The notes below the pieces were generated by a model. That model had not been told where the DNA came from, ran no database searches, and saw only the letters and a program-made list of their open reading frames with translations. From Nonomuraea zeae (lineage in GTDB: Bacteria; Actinomycetota; Actinomycetes; Streptosporangiales; Streptosporangiaceae), in NCBI RefSeq assembly GCF_005889725.1, contig NZ_VCKX01000062.1:1-49759 (forward strand): DNA of 49,759 nucleotides. The letters are read 5' to 3'. The translations under genes and the position numbers were made by a program. Each line of letters begins with the position of its first letter. Within the stretch, counting starts at the first letter, position 1. Of the stretch, positions 39,669 to 47,570 are shown in pieces.

Positions 39669-41336
39669 TCACGCTGTGTCGGCGCAGAGGACCGGTACCA
39701 CGGGACGGCGGGCCGCCAAGTGCGCGGGCAGAGCGGTGAGCGGCACCGTCACCAGGAGCGTCGCGAGCGCGGCGAGGAGCATCCAGGAGACCGGCGCCAG
39801 GATCGCGTTCCTGGGGCTGAGGGCTGAGAACACCCCGATGCCCAGAGGGACGCCGATGACGGCGCCGGGCAGGCAGGGCAGGAGCTGGGCGATCAGCAGG
39901 GCGGCGACCGCGATCAGCAGATGGCCGGAGTTCTCGGCCCGCAGGTTGGGCAGAACCGTGGAGCCGTTCAGGCCGTAGCCTCTCGACGGCTGGACGGGCA
40001 GGGAGAGCAGCCCGGTAAGCGCGATCAGCGTGGTGGCGGTCGAGCACGCCTGCAGCACCACCCGGCCCGGCCGGCGGGCGGTCAGCCTGAGGCCGAGCAG
40101 GAACGGCGTGGGCAGCAGCGCCGACAGCGTGGTGAGCCACGGCCGCCGCCGGGCCCGGTGGTCGGTGTCCGCCAGGGCGGCGACGGTCGTGGTGCGCAGG
40201 GCCCGCAGCGTGGGACGCAGGGCCGACAGCACCGCCACCGCCACCGCGAGGACGGTCGTCGCGGCGATGACGGGGCCGGTCGGCCCGCCGACGTCACCGA
40301 TCCTGCTGGCGGTGGGGCTGGCGATGCCGGGCACGGTCAGGCGCGCGATCACCAGCCCCAGCACGTCGGCCAGCAGCGCCACGGCCAGGTACTCCGTGAG
40401 CAGGACGGCGGCGATCAGACCGGGGGTGGCGCCGACGGCCTTGAGCAGCCCGGCCCGCCGGGTCTGCTGGACGGCGCGGCCCGCGGCCAGCGCCGCCACC
40501 CCGGTGACGGCCAGGAAGCTGAGCAGCCAGCTTCCGAGCACCAGGATCGGCTGGGTGCCCCTGAGAATGACGGCGTCCTGCTCGGCCTTGCGCTGCCAGG
40601 AGTGGAAGGTGATCCTGACGTCGGAGCCCGGGTGGGCATCGGTGAAGGCCTCGGTGGCGGCGGGGTCGCGCAGCTTGAGGTCCATGGCCGTCGTCACCGG
40701 CAGATCGTGGGAGGAAGCCAGGGAGCGGGCGTCGGAGCGGGTCATCCAGGCCAGGCCGGTGTAGTCGGCAGGGCCGCCGCCCGGGCCGATCTGGGCCGCC
40801 CAGGGGTAGACGGAGGTGGCGGCGGTGACGGCGATCCCGACGACGGGGTACGACCGGCCGGCGATCGTGACGCGGTCGCCGACGCCGGCGCCCAGCGCGG
40901 TGGCGAAGCCGCGCTCGAGGACCGTGCCGCCGGAACGCACCCACTGCCCGGAAGTCACCAGCGGCCGGTTGAGCGCGCCGGACTTCTCGGCGAAGCCGTG
41001 CACCACCACCGGGGACGCCGTGGCGTCGCGCGTGGTGAGACTGGCGTAGACGATGCGATAGGGGCCATGGTGGGCCACCACTTCCGGAGCGTCCGCCAGC
41101 TCGGCCAGGGCCGAGGTCACAGCGGGGCCCGTGTCGCCGGACAGCGCCACCACGTCCGGCCCGGCGGTGGCCGCGCGGGTCTGCTCGTACAGCGTCCGGC
41201 TCGACCCGCCCAGGGACAGGCCCAGAGCCAGAGTGGCGGTGGCTGTGGTCACGGCGAACAACAGCATCGCGACCTGGGACGGATAGCGGCGAACGTCGGC
41301 GAGCACCAGCCGTACGACGAGCACGAGGGAGCCCAT
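39669..41336 (-). CDS. FtsX-like ABC transporter permease with internal deletion
   Basis: The 555-residue permease has an N-terminal helix, an extracellular MacB-like domain (about residues 45-270) and a first FtsX core (LGSWLLSFLAVTGVAALAAG, LLKAVGATPGLIAAVLLTEY). The second core starts (ENSGHLLIAVAALLI) but passes directly to AQLLPCLPGAVIGVPLGIG near residue 477. Relatives have about 40 residues there, including a second ARTLGATPGQ-like coupling helix. GCGATCAGCAG is directly repeated at 39889-39899 and 39910-39920, at the join. It is probably impaired. It is downstream of an equally damaged ATPase. Confidence 0.75.
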   Translation of the reverse strand: MGSLVLVVRLVLADVRRYPSQVAMLLFAVTTATATLALGLSLGGSSRTLYEQTRAATAGPDVVALSGDTGPAVTSALAELADAPEVVAHHGPYRIVYASLTTRDATASPVVVHGFAEKSGALNRPLVTSGQWVRSGGTVLERGFATALGAGVGDRVTIAGRSYPVVGIAVTAATSVYPWAAQIGPGGGPADYTGLAWMTRSDARSLASSHDLPVTTAMDLKLRDPAATEAFTDAHPGSDVRITFHSWQRKAEQDAVILRGTQPILVLGSWLLSFLAVTGVAALAAGRAVQQTRRAGLLKAVGATPGLIAAVLLTEYLAVALLADVLGLVIARLTVPGIASPTASRIGDVGGPTGPVIAATTVLAVAVAVLSALRPTLRALRTTTVAALADTDHRARRRPWLTTLSALLPTPFLLGLRLTARRPGRVVLQACSTATTLIALTGLLSLPVQPSRGYGLNGSTVLPNLRAENSGHLLIAVAALLIAQLLPCLPGAVIGVPLGIGVFSALSPRNAILAPVSWMLLAALATLLVTVPLTALPAHLAARRPVVPVLCADTA

Positions 41337-41341
41337 GACGT

Positions 41342-41937
<596 letters not shown>

Positions 41938-41941
<4 letters not shown>

Positions 41942-42486
41942 GCACCCTCAACTCTGTCATCGGCCCTGGGGACGTCGGCTCTGGACCAGGCCCGCTCGCA
42001 AACTTCCAGCCAGCGCAGGTCCGCCTGCAGCCGCAGCACGACACCCTCCAGCAGCGGTACGGCCTTCGAACCCGCCGGCTCGGCCATGATCGCCCGCTGC
42101 GCCTCGCGCAGGCGGCGCAGCAGCTCGCGGCGCTGGGCCGCCACCAGCTCGACCGGGTCGGCGAGCCGGGCCGCGGCCGCCGCGACGAGCTTGAGATGGA
42201 ACTCCGCCATGTCGGGCTTGGGCCAGCCCACCTCGGCCAGCCACGCGGCCACCCGCTCCTGCCCGGCCGGCGTCAACGCGTAGACCTTGCGATCCGGCCG
42301 GTCGGGCAGGCCGTCCGCCCGCTCGCAGACCACCAGCCCGGCCTTCTCCAGCCGGGACAGGGTCACGTAGATCTGGCCGGGGTTCATCGACTCGCCCAGC
42401 GGGCCCAGGCTCTGGCGCAGCCGGGCGCGCAGGCCGTACCCGTGTGACGGCTCCTTGGCGAGCATCGCCAGCACTGCGTCTTGCAC
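41938..42486 (-). CDS. PadR-family regulator of an ABC exporter operon
   Basis: The 182-residue protein has the PadR winged helix (VLAMLAKEPSHGYGLRARLR, GQIYVTLSRLEKAGLV, DRKVYALTPAGQERVAAWL) and a Vir_act_alpha_C dimerisation helix region. The GTG start has GGGAG six bases upstream. Its stop overlaps the ATPase start (ATGA). PadR proteins usually repress a neighbouring multidrug ABC operon and are released by the drug. Here the ATPase and permease are both damaged, so the regulator may be an orphan. Confidence 0.9.
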
Positions 42487-42495
42487 GACATCTCC

Positions 42496-42526
42496 CTAAC
42501 GGTTAGCCAATAGATAGCGGTTAGCC
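42496..42526. promoter_or_regulatory. Direct repeats CGGTTAGCC before the PadR operon
   Basis: CGGTTAGCC occurs at 42500-42508 and 42518-42526, 18 bp apart. The first overlaps CTAAC-G-GTTAG (42496-42506). It sits 10-40 bases before the PadR start, so it is a likely operator (inference). Confidence 0.55.
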
Positions 42527-42559
42527 GTATGAAGTGTCAAAGCGCTGCATCTGGAGATC

Positions 42560-42610
42560 TTGTGGAGGACCATGGAGGGCACGCTGAAGGTCTTCTTCAC
42601 GCCCTGCTGA
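42560..42610 (+). pseudogene. Short peptide or C-terminal remnant of a DUF6289-like protein
   Basis: The frame reads LWRTMEGTLKVFFTPC then TGA. It aligns without gaps to the end of the secreted protein 300 bases downstream (MWGVRTGYLEFYESPC): Trp, Gly, Leu, Pro and Cys are shared. This suggests the end of a second, deleted copy. Alternatively the ATG at 42572, preceded by GGAGG, starts a 12-residue leader peptide whose stop is the first triplet of a hairpin. Confidence 0.45.
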
Positions 42611-42641
42611 TCAAGAGGCACAAACTGCCAACTCTTGATCA
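42608..42641. other. Hairpin upstream of the DUF6289-like gene
   Basis: TGATCAAGAG (42608-42617) and CTCTTGATCA (42632-42641) are a perfect 10-bp stem with a 14-base loop. It begins at the stop codon of the short peptide and ends 57 bases before the secreted-protein start. It could be a terminator, an attenuator or an operator; no U-tract follows. Confidence 0.6.
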
Positions 42642-42697
42642 ATCGCACCGGGTGGCCGATCATCGAGACAGATCCCCCCACTCATGGAGGAACCCCC

Positions 42698-42931
42698 ATG
42701 ATCCGCCGCCTCCTGCTGGCCACCGTCCTCGCCCTCGCCGCCGTCACCACCGTCACCACGGGCCCCGCCCAGGCCCGCGCCTGCAAGTACAACTACGCCT
42801 GCGTGACCGTCTTCTACAGCGATTCCACCCGCACCACCGTGGTCGGGGAGAAGTACGAAGACTGCACCGGCGTGGTCGACATGTGGGGCGTCCGCACCGG
42901 CTACCTGGAGTTCTACGAGAGCCCCTGCTGA
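42698..42931 (+). CDS. Small secreted protein, DUF6289-like
   Basis: The 77-residue protein has a signal peptide (IRRLLLATVLALAAVTTVT, cleavage near AQARA) and a mature part of about 50 residues with four Cys (CKYNYACVTVFYSD, EDCTGVVDMWG, final C), which fits two disulfides. The YYSD..RT.VVGxxxxxCxG pattern is that of actinobacterial DUF6289 proteins. GGAGG at 42686-42690 supports the ATG at 42698. Function unknown. Confidence 0.75.
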   Translation: MIRRLLLATVLALAAVTTVTTGPAQARACKYNYACVTVFYSDSTRTTVVGEKYEDCTGVVDMWGVRTGYLEFYESPC

Positions 42932-43152
42932 GCCGTCAGCACCAGCCGAGCTCCTGCGCCGTGATCTATCAGTGGGCGTACGAGCCGGACGTGTGGGCAG
43001 ACACACTGGCCGGGATGGGGACGCTGATCGCGGAGGCTGGCGCCTGAGCGACCTTCCGTCGGCCGCCCTCTGAGTCTCCGCTTGCCCCAAAGGGTGGAAG
43101 GCTTCGTTCCCGGAATTGAACTCCAGACCGTCTACCCGCCCGAAGGCATCTG

Positions 43153-44646
43153 ATGTACTTCATCCATCGCGACTGGGAAGCCGGACCGCTGTGCAAGAGC
43201 GTCCGACACGTGCCCGGCCGCACCGTCCTGGAATGGTTTCGCGGCCTGTGGGAGCCGGACGGCCTCGACCGGGCGCACGCCGACCTCAACGGCGCACCCT
43301 ACGAGTTGGAATGGCTGAGAGAATGCGGCGACACCCCTCCTGAGGACATGATCGAACTACGTCGCCGGATCAGGATGCAGCTGTGGGCCGACAATGACCT
43401 GCACATCGATGACCACAGCATCCGCATCAGCAGCATGGGCGTACATCTGGAGGAGGCGTTCTACTTCGTCGACGACGCCCGCGTCGCTGAGCAGCCGGAT
43501 CGCTGGGCCTACCCCGTCCACCCCTCGTGGCCGCTGCCCGCCGCCGCCGCTTCCGGCCCGGCGCCGTTCGTCCCGCCCTTCCCTTGCGCAGAACTCGCCG
43601 CCCCGACAACTGGCGACGCTGGCGCCACCTACCTGCTGTTCACCACTCTGAATGCCAGGCACGACACCCTGGGCTGGGATCGGACGTACGTTTTCCCCGG
43701 TGTGCGACTGCCTCAATTAGGCGCCGCGCTCCGCCGGCCCCTTCAGAATCGGGACGCCTGGCCCGGCCCTCTCCTCGATCTCAGAGCATTGGTGGCCCCG
43801 GACGAAGACGGCATCGCACCTGCCCTCGAACGTCTCAGCCGTCTCACAGGCGACGCCGGTGAGACGGCTGAGACGCATGACCAGGCGCACCGGGCGGCGC
43901 TGGAACACCTGCGCGCCTTCACCCCCGGCGAGGGTCGTCTGCCCGACCGGACCCTCCTCCACGTCGGCGAGCATCTGGCGCAGACGGCCCTGCGTGGAGA
44001 CTCCATCGGCCACCGGCCCTGGTACGTCTTCGATGACATCTGGGCCAGTACCCACCCCGACCTGGCCGCCTCACTGATCCACTACGCCTACCACTGGGAC
44101 CCCGGCTGCAGTCGTAAGCACGGGTTGATGATGCCCTGCGCTCACGAGGAGTACCTGGACCTCCGCCTCGGTTACGCAGACCGCGTCCGCGACTACGAGC
44201 CCTACGACGAACCGCTGGTGACCAAGCTGACCGGCTCGCGCAGCGTCGCTGAACTGCGCCATCAGATCTCCCAGGACGCCGGCACCGGCAAGCAGCGCCT
44301 CCTGCTGGTCCTCGATCAAGACCATCGAAGCGAGCTGTTCGGCGTCATCGGCGCCCTTCTAGGGCATCCGACCCCCGACGCCTGCGAACTCCGCTACATC
44401 CACCTGGTCCAACCGCGCCGCCACCGGTCGGAGCAGCCGGCTCGGCTGATCAAGGCGCTCTGCTTCGAGCTGCGGAAAGAGGGCTACACCAGCCTCGTCC
44501 TGAGCCAACCCCCGACCGAGCCATGCCAGAAGCGGCTGAGAGCGGTCACCTTGCGCGGCACAGCGCCCACCAGCCGAGTGATCCCCTTGACCGACTTCCG
44601 CCCACCCAAGAACTACGCTTGGCGAGCGGACCCCTTCCTCCTCTGA
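43153..44646 (+). CDS. Large protein of unknown function (497 residues)
   Basis: No family is recognised. The protein is hydrophilic, has no signal peptide or membrane helix, and is rich in Trp/His/Asp (RDWEAGPLCKSVRHVPGRTV, YHWDPGCSRKHGLMMPCAHE, LLLVLDQDHRSELFGVIGA). A Pro/Ala-rich linker near residues 125-150 divides an N-terminal domain from the rest. The start ATG overlaps the stop of a short upstream frame (TGATG at 43151-43155; peptide VEGFVPGIELQTVYPPEGI), hinting at translational coupling. Coding is supported by length and by third-position GC like its neighbours. Confidence 0.7.
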   Translation: MYFIHRDWEAGPLCKSVRHVPGRTVLEWFRGLWEPDGLDRAHADLNGAPYELEWLRECGDTPPEDMIELRRRIRMQLWADNDLHIDDHSIRISSMGVHLEEAFYFVDDARVAEQPDRWAYPVHPSWPLPAAAASGPAPFVPPFPCAELAAPTTGDAGATYLLFTTLNARHDTLGWDRTYVFPGVRLPQLGAALRRPLQNRDAWPGPLLDLRALVAPDEDGIAPALERLSRLTGDAGETAETHDQAHRAALEHLRAFTPGEGRLPDRTLLHVGEHLAQTALRGDSIGHRPWYVFDDIWASTHPDLAASLIHYAYHWDPGCSRKHGLMMPCAHEEYLDLRLGYADRVRDYEPYDEPLVTKLTGSRSVAELRHQISQDAGTGKQRLLLVLDQDHRSELFGVIGALLGHPTPDACELRYIHLVQPRRHRSEQPARLIKALCFELRKEGYTSLVLSQPPTEPCQKRLRAVTLRGTAPTSRVIPLTDFRPPKNYAWRADPFLL

Positions 44647-44713
44647 ACGGGAAGGGCGTTTCCGCAGAACGACCGTCCCGAAATCGTCCTCGAAATGAGC
44701 GCGGGGGAGCGCA

Positions 44714-44884
44714 CGATTCGCCACCGGGATCGTGCTGGACTTCTCGCCGTTCGTGCACGTGCCGGTGATGCTACTGAGCGACGCCTCGTCACCGGTGGCG
44801 CCGCTGGGACTGACCGGGGCAGCCGTCGCCCTGGCCACGGCGGGGCTGGCGTTCCTGCGCCTCGACCTGATGCCCTCTGCCTGA
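44714..44884 (+). pseudogene. ABC-2 type permease, C-terminal remnant
   Basis: An open frame without a start reads FATGIVLDFSPFVHVPVML, then VAPLGLTGAAVALATAGLAF and LRLDLMPSA before the stop at 44882. It resembles the last helix and tail (LSPFxHxP ... GLAxFRRRDL) of ABC-2 exporter permeases. Everything upstream is missing. It lies between the orphan protein and the P450, on the opposite strand from the latter. Confidence 0.6.
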
Positions 44885-44917
44885 GACGCGCGCCGGCGAC
44901 GACCTCGCGGACCCAGC

Positions 44918-46174
44918 TCAGCGGCTGAAGCGAGGCCCGGCGCCGGTGAGGCGGGCAGGCAGGGTGCGGTGCCCGTTGGAAATGAAGGATTCCAACGGCG
45001 TTAGCGCGCTGGGACCGGCCGCCAGGGTCAGCCCGGGATAGCGCGCGAACAGCGCGGGCAGCGCGACCATGGCCTCCAGGCGTGCGAGCGGTGCGCCCAG
45101 GCAGTAGTGCGCGCCGTGGCCGAAGGAGAGATGGTCCTTGACCGGGCGGGTGACGTCGAAGCGGTCGGCGTCGTGGCCGTGCACCAGCGGATCGCGCCCG
45201 GCCGCCGCGTAGCAGGCGAGGATCGCCTCGCCCGCCCGCAGCGTGATCCCGCCGCCGAGGTCGATGTCCTCGACGGCGTAGCGCAGCGGGATGCCGGCGA
45301 CCGGGGCCTCGTGGCGCAGGGCCTCCTCGATGACCGCCTCCCAGACGACCCGGCCGCTGCGGACGAGCTCGAGCTGGTCAGGATGGGTGAGCAAGGCGAA
45401 GATCGCGTTGTCCAGCAGGTTGACCGTGCTTTCGTGTCCGGCGCTCAGGAACAGCGAGAGCGTGTCGACCAGCTCGTCCTCTGACCGCCGCGAGCCGCCG
45501 TCCCGCGCCGCGATCAGCGCTGAGGAAAGGTCGTCGCCTGGGTGCTCGCGCTTCTCGGCAACAAGCCCGCGCAGGATTGCCCGGATGCGGGGATAAGCCT
45601 CGGCGGCCTCGCGCGGGTTCGCTGCGGTGCGGAAGAAGGCGTCGACGCAGCGGCGCACCTCCCGGCGGGTGTCCTCGTCGGCGACGCCGAACAGCTCGCA
45701 GATCACCTCGACCGGGATCGGGTACGCGTAGTGCTCGCGCAGGTCCACCGGTTCGCCGCGCGCGAGATCGACCAGCTCGTCGAGCGCCCCGTCGACGATC
45801 TCCTCGATCCTGGGGCGCAGCGCGGCTGTATGGCGGGCGGTGAACGCGCCGGAGACGAGCCCGCGCAACCGCCGGTGGTCGGGGCCGTAGGCGGTGAACA
45901 TGTTGCGCGCACCCACCCACGGGAAGAGCTGCCAGTCGGCGGTGACCTCGCCCTTGATCAGCGCCGGCCAGTGCTGGTAGGCGTCCTTGGACACCCGGGG
46001 GTCGGTGAGCAGGGACCTGAGCAGCTCCTGCCCGCACACCGCCCAGGCCGCCACGCCGCCGGGCAACTCGACGCGTACGGCGGGTCCGAGCGCCCTGAGG
46101 CGTGCCCCCTCCGCCTGGATGTCACGGCCGGCCGGGTCGATGACGAAGGGTCGGTCCTCGGTGGCATGCTCCAT
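44918..46174 (-). CDS. Cytochrome P450
   Basis: The 418-residue soluble class I P450 has the I-helix oxygen motif AGHEST near residue 245, the K-helix ExxR (EEALRHEAPV) and the heme loop SFGHGAHYCLGAPLARLEA with the thiolate Cys near residue 358. It needs ferredoxin and reductase partners, none of which is encoded nearby. The ATG at 46174 has GGGAGG six bases upstream; the open frame continues for 32 codons without P450 sequence. The closest groups by motif are the actinobacterial CYP105/107-type enzymes of secondary metabolism. Substrate unknown. Confidence 0.92.
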   Translation of the reverse strand: MEHATEDRPFVIDPAGRDIQAEGARLRALGPAVRVELPGGVAAWAVCGQELLRSLLTDPRVSKDAYQHWPALIKGEVTADWQLFPWVGARNMFTAYGPDHRRLRGLVSGAFTARHTAALRPRIEEIVDGALDELVDLARGEPVDLREHYAYPIPVEVICELFGVADEDTRREVRRCVDAFFRTAANPREAAEAYPRIRAILRGLVAEKREHPGDDLSSALIAARDGGSRRSEDELVDTLSLFLSAGHESTVNLLDNAIFALLTHPDQLELVRSGRVVWEAVIEEALRHEAPVAGIPLRYAVEDIDLGGGITLRAGEAILACYAAAGRDPLVHGHDADRFDVTRPVKDHLSFGHGAHYCLGAPLARLEAMVALPALFARYPGLTLAAGPSALTPLESFISNGHRTLPARLTGAGPRFSR

Positions 46175-46645
46175 GCTGTCCTCCCATCCCGGGCTTCGGA
46201 CGTGGCGGACCCCACGCGCCGGCATCACGGCGTGGACGAGGGCCTGACCGTACGCGAAGCCGCCGGTCACCCGGGCGGGCTACAGCCCGGACGACAACCG
46301 GCGCTGGTCGATCCCGACCCGAGCCTGAAGTGGGACGGTCTGCGGCAGCGGACAGTGCCGGAGAGCGGCGCGGTGGTTCACCTGTGTCATCGCCACCGTC
46401 AGGGTCTGCGTTACCCGGGCGCGGTCCTGGACCATCAGCCTCTCACGGAGCTCTGCGAACGAGCAGGAGGTGATCCGTCATCGGTGGCCGAGCTGTGGGA
46501 CGCGGCGCGATGGGCTTCACGCAGGCCGAGCTCGACGTCGCCGACGTGATGATCTGGCTGCGCTGCCACCACGGGCGCGAGGTCAGCTACGCCGACCTCG
46601 CCGTCGGAGTGGGGTCTCCGGTGGTCGCCAAAGGTCCAGAATTGG
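46175..46645. other. Region between P450 and integrase remnant
   Basis: About 470 bases with an open plus-strand frame (LRYPGAVLDHQPLTELCERA and, in another frame, GFTQAELDVADVMIWLRCHH) that I cannot assign. It may hold decayed coding sequence. The P450 promoter should lie near 46180-46230. Confidence 0.35.
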
Positions 46646-46864
46646 TCATAGGAGACATGGCCGAAGACATAGCGCAAGGTGGATCGTGGTCTTGGCCACC
46701 GCACGGGTCTCGTCGGCGGTTTCCTTGCGGCGTTCGGCCTGAGCCGGCGCGCTCGTCCCCCAAAGCTCGGCGAGGGCGGCACCGATCTCGGCGTCGGTCA
46801 CCTCCGCCAGCGGGCGGTCACGCCCGAGCAGGCCGATGGTGCGGTCGATAGGTGACGTGCCTGC
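46646..46864 (-). mobile_element. Tyrosine recombinase, N-terminal domain fragment
   Basis: From 46864 leftward the frame reads GTSPIDRTIGLLGRDRPLAE, then VTDAEIGAALAELWGTSAPA and QAERRKETADETRAVAKTT before a stop at 46646. DRPLAEVTDAEIGAALAELWG is the SAM-like core-binding helix region of actinobacterial tyrosine recombinases, which normally continues with TWNRNRAAV; here it runs into other sequence. The catalytic domain is missing. Confidence 0.55.
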
Positions 46865-46974
46865 CGCGCAGAGCGGAGACCTTCGGCGCCGCGCTCATGC
46901 CGGCTCCCGGTTGGCTGCGATCGTGGCAGCGGTCCCAGCGTCGTACGCCCACCTCCACGCAGAACCGATGGGAC

Positions 46975-47024
46975 GGTCGCCCGGGCTTGGACCAGGCGTC
47001 AGACCTGGCTCAGCCCGGGCGACC
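46975..47024. terminator. Strong hairpin terminator
   Basis: GGTCGCCCGGGCT (46975-46987) and AGCCCGGGCGACC (47012-47024) are a perfect 13-bp stem. An inner stem CCAGG/CCTGG (46992-46996/47004-47008) lies in the loop. It begins 7 bases beyond the stop of the minus-strand secreted-protein gene. No U-tract is needed in high-GC actinomycetes. Confidence 0.82.
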
Positions 47025-47030
47025 GGAACG

Positions 47031-47339
47031 TCAGCAGCCCCAGCTGTCGTGATAGACGCCGTAGACGTTCAGGTAGTAGCCGAGTTCTACCTGCTTGCCC
47101 GCCGGGACACAGAAATGCTGGTTGTCGGAGGACCTCCGGTAGGTAACCCAGATCCTTTCGCTGGTGTCCTTACAGTTGCGGTAGTACTCCGTTCCGTTCT
47201 TGGTGTAGTGGCCGCACGTATCGTCCGAGAGCGCAGCCGGCCGCATGCCGGTTGACTGCGCGACGGCCGGCGTGGCGAGGGCGGCGAGACCGAGGGCGAG
47301 GGCGAGCCCGCAGCTGACCGTCTTCATCTGAGCACGCAT
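47031..47339 (-). CDS. Small secreted cysteine protein
   Basis: The 102-residue protein has a signal peptide (MKTVSCGLALALGLAALA, cleavage near AVAQS) and a mature part of about 75 residues with four Cys (DTCGHYTKNGTEYYRNCKDT, HFCVPAGKQVELGYY, final GC), spaced for two disulfides. The layout is like the DUF6355 group of actinobacterial secreted proteins, but that is a guess. It ends in a strong hairpin and is transcribed away from the nSTAND gene. Confidence 0.7.
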   Translation of the reverse strand: MRAQMKTVSCGLALALGLAALATPAVAQSTGMRPAALSDDTCGHYTKNGTEYYRNCKDTSERIWVTYRRSSDNQHFCVPAGKQVELGYYLNVYGVYHDSWGC

Positions 47340-47570
47340 GATGTTTCCCGTTCTGTAGAGGACCTCGGGTCCGGATGACCGTCAGCGGTGTTCGGCAGCC
47401 GCCGAGGTGTGTGGCGGCGTCCATGGCACCGATCGTGCTGCCGGCGCGGGGAGGGGCAGAAGGGGTTTCCCGTCGCCCCGCAGACGAGGTGGTCAGGGAA
47501 ACCCGGAGATACCACCACAAGCCGCACCACTCACTGCGACCAACCTGTCACCCCTTGTAAAGTCTCGGGA

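Noticed and set aside
42932..43152. Peptides VIYQWAYEPDVWADTLAGMG and VEGFVPGIELQTVYPPEGI
   Set aside because: Both look protein-like and end just before the orphan gene, but they are too short to call genes; mentioned only as possible remnants.
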